From the NCBI RefSeq assembly GCF_003464085.1, contig NZ_QSDR01000022.1, forward strand, positions 1 to 64,000: a stretch of DNA of 64,000 nucleotides, written 5' to 3'. The notes beneath the pieces were generated by a model. It was not told where the DNA came from and did not search any database. It worked only from the letters and a program-made list of their open reading frames with translations. The stretch comes from Clostridium sp. AM58-1XD (lineage in GTDB: Bacteria > Bacillota > Clostridia > Lachnospirales > Lachnospiraceae). Shown here piece by piece: positions 56,592 through 64,000 of the stretch (positions are counted from its first letter, which is position 1; every line of letters starts with the position of its first letter). The position numbers and the translations under genes were made by a program.

Positions 56592-57956
56592 ATGGAAGCA
56601 GGCTTTAAATCCTTAGTGGTCATGATCCTGTGTATTATCGCATTAGTCATCATGATTATGAAACTGAAGATTCATCCGTTCTTTACGCTGATTATCGTAG
56701 CAGTTGTCGGCGCAATCGGATTCGGATTTCCTCTTCAGGATGTCTTTTCCACAGTTACCGGAGGGTTCGGGGGAACCATCGGCAACATCGGTATTGTAAT
56801 CGTACTTGGATGTACGATCGGTGTAGTTTTGGAGGATACGGGCGGCGCTCTTGTCCTTGCCAACTCCATTTTGAAACTCGTAGGCAGAAAACGTTCCAAA
56901 CTGGCAATGGCCCTTACCGGATATCTGGTTTCCATTCCTGTATTCAGCGATTCCGCCATTGTTATCATGTCCCCTGTTGCTCGTGCCCTTTCCGCCCGCG
57001 GCGGCATTCCGCTCGTTGCGCTCCTTGGTGCACTGAACGCAGGTATTCTGGCAACTCATACCATGGTTCCGCCGACTCCAGGCCCAATTGCGGCAGCTGG
57101 CACACTTGGCGCCGACCTGGGATTCATGATCATTCTCGGTCTTATCACTTCAGCAGCTTACACAGCAGCGGCTTCCGCATGGTGCAGCAGCAAACATATG
57201 CTGACAAAATATCCTGAGCTGGCTAAGGTTGAGCATGTAGAAACAGCTTTAGGCGATGATTTCACTCTTTCCAGCCCTGACGGACGTCCTCTGCCAAGTG
57301 CATGGATTGCTTTTGGAAGTATTCTGGTTCCGGTTATTTTAATCTGTATCAATTCCTTTGGCTCTCTGATGATTGCCGAGGATTCACCGGCTCTTCCATA
57401 TTTAGGCTTTATCGGAAATCCAATCTTCGCTCTTTTTATAGGTGTTCTTATTTCCCTTTTAATGGACAAAGAACGTCTCACTTGGGATCAGTGCTACGCA
57501 TGGTTCAGTGACGCTGTAGACAAATCCGGCTTCATTGTTCTGGCAACAGGAGCCGCCGGCGCATTTGGTGCTGTTTTAAAGGCCTCCGGCGTTGGTACAT
57601 ATCTTGGAGAACTGATTGCTCAGACTCCGCTTCCAGCTGTATTTGTACCATTCCTGATTTCTGTTTTACTTTCGGTAGCTAATGGTTCTGCAACCGTTGC
57701 TCTTATGACAGGTTCTGCCATCGTGCTTCCTCTCATGCCTTCACTCGGATTATCACCCGTTATCGCAGCTTTGGCGATTGCTGCCGGTTCTTCGTTCTTC
57801 TACCATGCAAATGCCAGCCATTTCTGGGTAGTGTTAAAATCCAACGGCGATCTCCCTATGTCGGAAGGATATGAACTGTGTTCCGTAGCTACTGCGATCG
57901 GAAGTGTGGCCGCCATGGCCGCCGTCTGGATCATGTCCATATTCTTACACGTTTAA
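56592..57956 (+). CDS. GntP family permease (LytSR-linked)
   Basis: A 454-residue permease of the gluconate:H+ symporter family with 12-14 helices. Family blocks: GFGGTIGNIGIVIVLGCTIG, SIPVFSDSAIVIMSP, THTMVPPTPGPIAAA and the later SGVGTYLGELIAQTPLPA and NGSATVALMTG. It imports sugar acids or hydroxy acids such as gluconate, glycerate or hydroxybutyrate. ATG 56592 follows GGGGGTAG. It is adjacent to the LytS/LytR pair and followed by a cupin gene, so it is probably the transporter they induce. Confidence 0.92.
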   Translation: MEAGFKSLVVMILCIIALVIMIMKLKIHPFFTLIIVAVVGAIGFGFPLQDVFSTVTGGFGGTIGNIGIVIVLGCTIGVVLEDTGGALVLANSILKLVGRKRSKLAMALTGYLVSIPVFSDSAIVIMSPVARALSARGGIPLVALLGALNAGILATHTMVPPTPGPIAAAGTLGADLGFMIILGLITSAAYTAAASAWCSSKHMLTKYPELAKVEHVETALGDDFTLSSPDGRPLPSAWIAFGSILVPVILICINSFGSLMIAEDSPALPYLGFIGNPIFALFIGVLISLLMDKERLTWDQCYAWFSDAVDKSGFIVLATGAAGAFGAVLKASGVGTYLGELIAQTPLPAVFVPFLISVLLSVANGSATVALMTGSAIVLPLMPSLGLSPVIAALAIAAGSSFFYHANASHFWVVLKSNGDLPMSEGYELCSVATAIGSVAAMAAVWIMSIFLHV

Positions 57957-58015
57957 CTTGTGTGAGCCTGTAAATTCAGATAAGCGTTTAGAAAGCAAGA
58001 AAGGATTGCATTAAA

Positions 58016-58375
58016 ATGATAAAGCATGCAAACGATTTAGATACTTCTCTTCTGCCCAACTTAAAGGGCGGACGTGATACCGTAAGAGTTGTACATATAT
58101 TAAAAACAGAAGAAATGCACGGTACCGGCCGTATGTTCGGCGTTCAGATCATTCCTCCGGGCGGTTCCATCGGCAAACATGTCCATGAAGGCGACTTCGA
58201 GACATACTACATTCTAAGAGGAAAAGGGCGTATCAATGACAACGGAAACGTGCAGGAACTTTATCCAGGAGACATGGCACACTGCTGTGAAGGCGATTAC
58301 CATGAGCTGGAAAATATCGGCGACGAAGACCTGGCTTTCCTGGCAGTCATACAGTTCACTGAAATAAAGCACTGA
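58016..58375 (+). CDS. Cupin domain protein
   Basis: A 119-residue single beta-barrel. Cupin motif 1 is GKHVHEGDFETYYILRGKG (His-x-His, Glu and Gly as expected) and motif 2 is YPGDMAHCCEGDYHEL, giving a 3-His/1-Glu metal site. It could be an isomerase, a binding protein or a small dioxygenase acting on the acid brought in by the GntP permease 60 bases upstream. AAGGA precedes the ATG. Confidence 0.85.
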   Translation: MIKHANDLDTSLLPNLKGGRDTVRVVHILKTEEMHGTGRMFGVQIIPPGGSIGKHVHEGDFETYYILRGKGRINDNGNVQELYPGDMAHCCEGDYHELENIGDEDLAFLAVIQFTEIKH

Positions 58376-58445
58376 TTTCCGACAGTTCCGGAATAACTGC
58401 TATTTTAGTTTTCTACTGATTTTCCACTCTTATAAAGCACACCCC

Positions 58446-58546
58446 AAAAGAGTGCTGCAGAAAAGAAAAATCATTGTCTCCGATACCGGACGGAATGAAA
58501 TCCGGTATTGGAGGCAAGTCTGATTTTACTTCTGCAGCACTCTTTT
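58446..58546. repeat. Dispersed palindromic repeat / bidirectional terminator
   Basis: The outer arms AAAAGAGTGCTGCAGAA (58446-58462) and TTCTGCAGCACTCTTTT (58530-58546) are perfectly complementary. An inner stem TCTCCGATACCGGA pairs with TCCGGTATTGGAG. It lies between the convergent cupin and dehydratase genes. Its right half matches the repeat at 19387-19509. Confidence 0.8.
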
Positions 58547-58602
58547 TTATGTCTTTTATTTCTTTTTCTCAGTATCTGTCAGTCCTGTTCAGCCCTATCC
58601 TG

Positions 58603-59802
58603 TTATTTGACTGTAATCACTTCGCTGTTGGCAATCGCTTCCTCTGTGAGTTCCTGGCCGATTCCAGGCAGATCAGGCGTCTCAAAATATCCGTCTTTTG
58701 CAACGTAATCATATTTACATAAATCAATGTTGTCCTGAATCAGTGCGCTGGCGTGAAGTTCGTGTATGACAAAGTTAGGAATTACTGCCTCCAGCTGCAG
58801 AGCCGCAGCTGCGGAGATCGGTCCGCCGCAGCAGTGTACCTGGACGCCGATATCATAGACATGAGCCATATCACAGATTTTCTTGCCTTCCGTAATGCCT
58901 CCCGTATTGCAAAGATCCGGCTGGATAATGCTGATGGAATGATCTTCAAAAAACGGGCGGTAGCCCCATCTCGTATAAACCCGTTCTCCGGTAGCTACAG
59001 GAATGTTGACCTTCGCACTTATTTCTCTGAAAAGATTTGAGTTCAGAGGCTGAGTCGGCTCTTCATAATAAAAGCAGTTTAACTGCTCCAGTTCCCGGCC
59101 AAGCTGAACTGATGTAGTCGCATCCGTCAGCGCATGGAGTTCAATAATAATATCTACGTCAGGACCTGCCTCACGCATGGCCGCAACCCTGTCTACGGCC
59201 ATCTGAAGCTGTTCTCTCTGAAGTACGCCGCGGCTGCTCCATCCCATCCACTTTCCCTGAGCGTCAAATCCAATCGGGTCTACCTTTACAGCGTCAAAGC
59301 CGTCAGCCATGGCTTTTCGCATCGCCTCTGCATATTCCTTTGGTTCCGCCAGGGATTTACTTACTTTTCCCCAGTCAAACTGAAGCTGGCTCGCATATGC
59401 CCGCAGCTTCTTATTCGTCTTTCCTCCCAGCAGCTTGTAAACAGGTGCATTCATAACCTTTCCTTTAATATCCCAAAGCGCAATATCGATGCCGCTGATC
59501 CCGGCCATAATAACGCCGCCGTTGCCCATTCCCCAGAACGTAAGGCGATGGAGGCGGTTCCATATATCTTCGCTGTTGAGAGGATCAAGGCCGATAATGC
59601 ATTTTGCAAAATCCACGCCCATGCCGAAACCGGCACTCTGGGCATTTCCATACGCTACTCCGATTTCGCCGTAGCCGCTGATTCCCTCGTCTGTATTGAT
59701 TCTTACGCATACCGGATGCCACGGAACACCTCCAACGGCGATTTCTGCCGGTTCTGACGGATTTTTAAACGTTTTGATAATGTCTACACTCGTTATTTTC
59801 AT
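58603..59802 (-). CDS. Enolase superfamily sugar-acid dehydratase (mandelate racemase/muconate lactonising type)
   Basis: A 399-residue two-domain enzyme: capping domain 1-125, then a TIM barrel. Catalytic and metal residues appear in order: KVDPIG, Glu in DIIIELHAL, Glu in YYEEPTQP, Glu in VATGERVYTRWGYR, and the terminal His in VQVHCCGGPI. The GERxxxRW block and HCCGGP resemble galactonate/altronate-type acid sugar dehydratases. The product would be a 2-keto-3-deoxy acid. ATG 59802 follows AAAGGGAGA. It is the second gene after a GntP permease, which presumably brings in the substrate. Confidence 0.88.
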   Translation of the reverse strand: MKITSVDIIKTFKNPSEPAEIAVGGVPWHPVCVRINTDEGISGYGEIGVAYGNAQSAGFGMGVDFAKCIIGLDPLNSEDIWNRLHRLTFWGMGNGGVIMAGISGIDIALWDIKGKVMNAPVYKLLGGKTNKKLRAYASQLQFDWGKVSKSLAEPKEYAEAMRKAMADGFDAVKVDPIGFDAQGKWMGWSSRGVLQREQLQMAVDRVAAMREAGPDVDIIIELHALTDATTSVQLGRELEQLNCFYYEEPTQPLNSNLFREISAKVNIPVATGERVYTRWGYRPFFEDHSISIIQPDLCNTGGITEGKKICDMAHVYDIGVQVHCCGGPISAAAALQLEAVIPNFVIHELHASALIQDNIDLCKYDYVAKDGYFETPDLPGIGQELTEEAIANSEVITVK

Positions 59803-59851
59803 AGCATGACTCTCCCTTTCTTCTGCAGCTTCTATATCATTTAACTGCTCT

Positions 59852-61174
59852 CTATACCACAAAATTTAAAATCGATATGGCGATCATTGCAACAATTCCC
59901 ATAATCACAGACGTTAGAGTGACTACACGGTAACTTTGGTTCAGCTCGAATCCCGCCAGCTTCGACACACACCAGAAGTAAGACGAATTCGTATGGCAGA
60001 ACGAAAGCGAACCGGCCGCAATCGCAAGCACCGTAATTTCAGGCGACAACCCAAGCGTTCCAAGCATAGGCGCCATGATTCCTGCAACCGTTGTCAGGGC
60101 AACTGTCGCAGAGCCCTGGGCAATGTTCAGTAAAGCTGCCATTACGTACGGAATTAATATGGCCGGAAGCCCTGTTCCCAGAATCAGCCCAGTCAGGGTA
60201 TCTCCGATCGTAGTCGCCTGAAGCACCTTGGCGAATCCTCCGGCTGCTGCGGTTATCAGGAGGATCTCCGCGGAACCCTGCAGCGCCTTTGCCACCCATG
60301 TACTTGTGACAGTCGGTGTGATTTTCGTCGGAAGCAGGAAGGAAAGTCCTGTTCCAATCAGCAGCGCTATGTACGGCTTTCCAATAAATGCAAGGACCAT
60401 CTGGAATGTGCTGCCTTCTATATTTCCAAAGAAAGAAGCAATAACAATCAGCAGAATCGGTACTGCTATGGGCATAAATGACATAAATGTAGTCGGCGCT
60501 TTTGCTACGATCTCATTGAATTCCTTTTCTTTTTCCAAATCTCCGGCTGTTTCCGGCGCTATATCCGGATACGCGCCTTTGATAAATCTGGAATTTGCCC
60601 ACATTGAGCAGACAATTACAACCGGCACGGAAACGATAATTCCATAAAACATGACTTTGCCGATATTCGCCTCCAGGAGCGCGGCTGCCGCAACTGGCCC
60701 GGGCGTAGGCGGCACAAACGAATGGGTACACAGAAGGCCCGCCATAAGCGCCACTACCAGGGAAGCAAACGGGATTTTTCCTCTCCTGGATATCCCCTTG
60801 ATAATCGGATTCAGAATAACGTATCCTGAGTCGCAGAATACTGGAATTGAGACAAAGGCTCCCGTAGCAGACACCGCATATGTCGCCCTTTTAATACCGA
60901 TCAGCTTTAAAATTGCATCTGCAATTTTCTGAGCTCCTCCCGTAACTTCCAGGATTTCCCCAATTACAACGCCGCAGACGATTACAATACCGATACTCTG
61001 CATGGTTCCTCCAAATCCGGCAGTGATGGTATTTGCTACCGTTTCTAGCGGAAGGCCGGCACAGATGCCAAAAAAGATGGCTGCAAGCAGCAGCGATAAG
61101 AATGCGTGTAATTTAAACTTGGCAATCATTAAAATTAATAAAACAATTGTTACAACGAAAATAAACAGCAGCAT
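59852..61174 (-). CDS. GntP family permease (sugar-acid uptake)
   Basis: A 440-residue permease with the same blocks as the protein at 56592: GFGGTMQSIGIVIVCGVVIG, SIPVFCDSGYVILNPI, THSFVPPTPGPVAAAALL and QGSATVALTTVAG. It is the first gene of an operon with the enolase-superfamily dehydratase (49 bases apart) and diverges from a GntR gene. It probably imports an aldonate or similar acid. Confidence 0.92.
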   Translation of the reverse strand: MLLFIFVVTIVLLILMIAKFKLHAFLSLLLAAIFFGICAGLPLETVANTITAGFGGTMQSIGIVIVCGVVIGEILEVTGGAQKIADAILKLIGIKRATYAVSATGAFVSIPVFCDSGYVILNPIIKGISRRGKIPFASLVVALMAGLLCTHSFVPPTPGPVAAAALLEANIGKVMFYGIIVSVPVVIVCSMWANSRFIKGAYPDIAPETAGDLEKEKEFNEIVAKAPTTFMSFMPIAVPILLIVIASFFGNIEGSTFQMVLAFIGKPYIALLIGTGLSFLLPTKITPTVTSTWVAKALQGSAEILLITAAAGGFAKVLQATTIGDTLTGLILGTGLPAILIPYVMAALLNIAQGSATVALTTVAGIMAPMLGTLGLSPEITVLAIAAGSLSFCHTNSSYFWCVSKLAGFELNQSYRVVTLTSVIMGIVAMIAISILNFVV

Positions 61175-61309
61175 GTTTTACCCCCTTATGTTTTCATAGT
61201 AGTCTACAGTCTAAAATCATCTGGTCTTTCTTTCGATTTGAAATCCGCTCATCCCCCTTTCTGATCGTTCGTTTGCTTGTTCACTTGTTCGCCTAATTTT
61301 TATACGTTC

Positions 61310-61379
61310 ATTATATAGACAAGGCTTCCATTTGTCAATACTTCTCCTTGTTTGACACGAAAATTTATGATACTATTCA
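61310..61379. promoter_or_regulatory. Back-to-back promoters for the GntP operon and the GntR gene
   Basis: Minus strand: TTGACA (plus 61333-61338), 17-base spacer, TATAAT (plus 61310-61315), driving GntP. Plus strand: TTGACA (61352-61357), 16-base spacer, TATTCA (61374-61379), driving gntR with a very short leader. The two -35 boxes face each other 13 bases apart, so one bound regulator could repress both. CTTGTTC-type repeats at 61276-61292 lie downstream of the GntP start site. Confidence 0.65.
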
Positions 61380-61396
61380 TTTGAGGTGACAATACC

Positions 61397-62143
61397 ATGA
61401 TTGCAAAAGCAAAAAAATCTTCAGGAATGAAAATAGAAAAACAGACAGCCTATAATCAGGTGTTCCAGAAAATGAAAGAGAATATATTAAATCACTATTG
61501 GGAAGCAGGCGAACGCCTTCCATCGGAAGTGGATCTGGCTTCCATGTTTGGCGTTAACCGGCTAACGATCCGGATGGCGCTTCAGAAATTAAATACACTG
61601 GGAATTGTGGAGACGAGAGTCGGCGACGGCACTTATGTCAAGAATTTTGAATTTGAATCCTATATGGACGAGATTCAGGACCTCTATGCCGCCCCGAAAT
61701 TAATCGATGACGTGTGTGAATTCCGCAAGCTGATCGAGATCGAATGCGCCAGACTGGCTATGGACCGCGCAACTCCTGATGAACTTCAGGAACTGGAATC
61801 CATCTGCACCCGTTATGAAGATGTAAAAGCGAATATGGCTATGCCCATCAGTCCGGAAGAACTGCGGATTTTAGTAGAAATGGATATCGAATTCCATTCA
61901 CAGATCTGTAAGATGTCTCATAATAACCTATACATCTATGCCTTTTCTGTTGCCAAGGGACCGATCAGCCAATATGTCGGAATGACATTAAAGCAGAGGA
62001 TCGACGGCTGGGAAAAAAGAAATGTTTCTCTTATCAGCGGCGACTACCGCCATCGTGCGATTTTTGATTCCATATGTAAAAAAGATTTTGAATTGTGTAA
62101 GAAACTGTACAGCGACATGATTGACCATACAGTAGAACTGTAA
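61397..62143 (+). CDS. GntR family regulator, FadR/FCD type
   Basis: A 248-residue regulator with a winged helix at about 20-85 (RLPSEVDLASMFGVNRLTIRMALQKL in two parts) and an FCD domain whose histidines occur in DIEFHSQICKMSHNN and YRHRAIFDSIC. It probably senses the sugar acid or its dehydration product. It is divergent from the GntP-dehydratase operon and 55 bases upstream of a Gfo/Idh oxidoreductase. GAGGTG precedes the ATG. Confidence 0.92.
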   Translation: MIAKAKKSSGMKIEKQTAYNQVFQKMKENILNHYWEAGERLPSEVDLASMFGVNRLTIRMALQKLNTLGIVETRVGDGTYVKNFEFESYMDEIQDLYAAPKLIDDVCEFRKLIEIECARLAMDRATPDELQELESICTRYEDVKANMAMPISPEELRILVEMDIEFHSQICKMSHNNLYIYAFSVAKGPISQYVGMTLKQRIDGWEKRNVSLISGDYRHRAIFDSICKKDFELCKKLYSDMIDHTVEL

Positions 62144-62198
62144 CACAGATCATGAGACGATATGTTCAGAATTAATTGATAAGATGTGGAGGAAATAA

Positions 62199-63197
62199 AT
62201 GGAACGGATGATAAGGATCGGCAGTGTGGGTACGAGTTCGATCATGCACGTCATACAGGAAGCCTTACGCCTTACGGATGGGCTTTCATGCAGCATGATT
62301 TATTCCCGCAACGCCGAACGCGGGCGTGAATTCGCCGAATTGATGGGCATTGAAAAAAGCTGCTGTGATTATTTCGAAATGTTGAACCGGGACGATATCG
62401 ATGTCATCTATATTGCTTCTCCAAACAGTCTCCATGTGACTCAGGCCTTACAGGCCATGAAAGCCGGAAAGCATGTGATTGTCGAAAAGCCCGCCGCTGT
62501 TACAAAATCAGATGCTGCTGAATTATACGAGGCCGCCATGGAGAATCACGTATTTTTCTTCGAGGCTGTCACTACACTGTTCATGCCGAATTTTACGGCC
62601 TGCAGAACGCTTCTTCCCCAGTTGGGCCGACTGAGCAAAGCGCAGCTGATATATGGGCAGTATTCTTCCAAATACGACGCCTATCTCCGAGGAGAAAATC
62701 CAAATATTTTTAATCCCCGGATGCAGGGCGGCGCCTTAAACGATATGGGAATTTATTGTATCCATGCGGCTGTGAGCCTCTTAGGCAGGCCTCAGAACGT
62801 ACATTATGAGGCCTCCTGCGGCCCCAACGGAATCGACCTTTCCGGAAGGCTGCTTTTGGATTACCCTGACCTGACATGCGAAATTGTAACGGCAAAAGAT
62901 TCCAGCCTTCCAAGCGGCTGCCTGTTTGAAGGTGAAAACGGGTATGTTGCGGAAGACGGGCCCCTCAATGAATTTGCCAAATGCCGCGCCTGTATCCACG
63001 GCAGAGAAACGGTCATTGACAAACAGCCGCCTGGGAACCGCATGTGGTATGAGCTGTCCCGGTTCAGAGACGCAATTCTGCAGAGGGACACGTCCTTTTT
63101 CGAGTCCATGGCAAAGCAGAGCCTTCTGGCGGCTTCCATTCTGGAACAGGCACACCGCCAAAACGGTTCGGATCAAAATAACCGTTCATTATTCTGA
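62199..63197 (+). CDS. Gfo/Idh/MocA family oxidoreductase
   Basis: A 332-residue NAD(P)-dependent sugar or sugar-acid dehydrogenase. The Rossmann part has IRIGSVGTSSIMH near the start, VIYIASPNSLHVTQALQAMKAG (two parts) and VIVEKPAA with the conserved EKP at about residue 94. The C-terminal domain has GGALNDMGIYCIHA, with Asp and His in the usual active-site helix. It lies downstream of gntR, so it likely belongs to the same sugar-acid pathway. Its stop overlaps the convergent gene by nine bases. Confidence 0.9.
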   Translation: MERMIRIGSVGTSSIMHVIQEALRLTDGLSCSMIYSRNAERGREFAELMGIEKSCCDYFEMLNRDDIDVIYIASPNSLHVTQALQAMKAGKHVIVEKPAAVTKSDAAELYEAAMENHVFFFEAVTTLFMPNFTACRTLLPQLGRLSKAQLIYGQYSSKYDAYLRGENPNIFNPRMQGGALNDMGIYCIHAAVSLLGRPQNVHYEASCGPNGIDLSGRLLLDYPDLTCEIVTAKDSSLPSGCLFEGENGYVAEDGPLNEFAKCRACIHGRETVIDKQPPGNRMWYELSRFRDAILQRDTSFFESMAKQSLLAASILEQAHRQNGSDQNNRSLF

Positions 63198-64000
63198 ACT
63201 GCCAAAAAGCGTTTTAAAATATGCTTCATTCAATTGTACTTCTTTTGCAGAAGGACGCAGTTCTTTCGCCTTCTTGTGATGCAGATATGCTTCTTCATGA
63301 TTTCCAGCCCTGTCATAGCACACGCACAGATTGATTTCGGGAAGATAATCGTAACACTCTTCCCGGACGAATCCACCTGATTCCGGATTTTTGTGTGCTT
63401 CCAGGGCTTTTTTATACCAGTAGACAGCTTCTCTCCACCGCTGTTTGTTCTGGAAGCAGTCACCGATCCTGCAGCAGATTTCAGCTCTCGGAACATCCAG
63501 TCCAAAACTTCTGAAAAGCGCATTCAGCGCCTGATCCTTTTTTCCGTCTGCCTCATAACAGTCAGCCAGATTCAGACATGCCTCTATTTTATTCTCGTTC
63601 CATCCGTCAGGATCTTCCATAAACTGTTCCAGCGCTGCGGCGGCCTCCTTCGTTCTTCCATTGTAAAGGAGTTCCCGGCCGTAATAGAACATTCCTCTCG
63701 CTCCCAGCTTTTCCCCTTCTGCAATCATTTTCTCATAGATTCTCAGATTCCGGCCGCTTTCCTGGGCCTTTATTTTTTTATGGGTAATTTCGATATCAGA
63801 ATACAGAATGTTTCCCCGCGGAACGATCACTTCATGAATTCGTCCTTCCCATATAAATCCCGCCCTGTTTTTTACGATCCTTTCCCTGTAGTAGGAAAAT
63901 GAAGCTTTACCATTTTCATCGCTGGCTGCAGCATACTTCATCATCACCACGTCTGTTTTGCCATTCAGCTGTCCCTTCAGTTCTTTAAACTTTCTTCTGT
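63189..64000 (-). CDS. Glycosyltransferase-associated TPR protein, C-terminal part (cut by window edge)
   Basis: The frame is open to the right edge, so the N-terminus lies outside the window. The visible 270 residues begin with DVVMMKYAAASDENGKASF and YYRERIVKNRAGFIWEGRIHEVI, the end of a family 2 glycosyltransferase domain. They continue with four to five tetratricopeptide-like helical repeats (ARGMFYYGRELLYNGRTKEA, ACLNLADCYEADGKKDQA, CCRIGDCFQNKQRWREA, NLCVCYDRAGNHEEAYL). Such GT2-TPR proteins modify peptides or cell-surface molecules. The GTG near 63950 is not the true start. Confidence 0.75.
   Translation of the reverse strand, partial: RRKFKELKGQLNGKTDVVMMKYAAASDENGKASFSYYRERIVKNRAGFIWEGRIHEVIVPRGNILYSDIEITHKKIKAQESGRNLRIYEKMIAEGEKLGARGMFYYGRELLYNGRTKEAAAALEQFMEDPDGWNENKIEACLNLADCYEADGKKDQALNALFRSFGLDVPRAEICCRIGDCFQNKQRWREAVYWYKKALEAHKNPESGGFVREECYDYLPEINLCVCYDRAGNHEEAYLHHKKAKELRPSAKEVQLNEAYFKTLFGSSE

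Overview
The window looks like a chromosomal segment of a Lachnospiraceae-type Clostridia (Bacillota). Supporting signs are strong AGGAGG ribosome binding sites, consensus TTGACA/TATAAT promoters, two tripartite tricarboxylate transport (TTT) systems, GntP permeases, a very large 2-hydroxyacyl-CoA dehydratase activase-like protein, tandem WYL regulators and a PHP-UvrD fusion. This assignment rests on gene content, not on a database match.

Layout. 0-4.1 kb: two WYL regulators behind a palindromic promoter, then a BCCT transporter. 4.2-9.4 kb (minus): endonuclease III, a flavin reductase-like protein, a PHP-UvrD fusion, a small winged-helix-like protein and a holin-like mini-toxin. 9.7-14.6 kb: cyclopropane fatty acid synthase, cold shock protein, lysA and pyruvate kinase. 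14.8-20.7 kb (minus): tctC-tctB-tctA, a 2-hydroxyacid dehydrogenase and two tandemly duplicated GntR regulators. 21-22 kb: a TIM-barrel isomerase. 22-24.5 kb: a nested mobile region, in which an IS200/IS605-type tnpA is split by a serine-recombinase transposon remnant. 24.6-31.3 kb: pseudo-rhomboid, CorA and the giant activase. 31.4-36.3 kb: an AT-rich island (symporter, YhdT-like subunit, M19-like protein, LysR, EamA exporter). 36.5-39.6 kb: glyA and recJ. 39.8-46.2 kb: a sigma-54 activator driving a second TTT system plus an amidohydrolase. 46.4-53.1 kb (minus): an oligopeptide-type ABC operon ending in a 4HB-HAMP protein. 53.3-58.4 kb: tRNA-Arg, a cystatin-like mini-protein, a LytS/LytR pair, a GntP permease and a cupin. 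58.6-63.2 kb: an enolase-superfamily dehydratase with a GntP permease, divergent from a GntR and a Gfo/Idh oxidoreductase. The right edge cuts a glycosyltransferase/TPR gene.

Functionally this is a carboxylate and sugar-acid scavenging region. Four separate uptake modules (two TTT, two GntP) each sit beside their own regulator and one or two catabolic enzymes, with peptide and betaine/choline-type transporters interspersed.

A caution runs through the annotation. Nine otherwise healthy genes are interrupted by fifteen inferred single-base changes. All are deletions, and nearly all shorten a G or C run by one base. The simplest reading is residual sequencing error rather than mass pseudogenisation. 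These genes are annotated over their full repaired span, with the break points listed.
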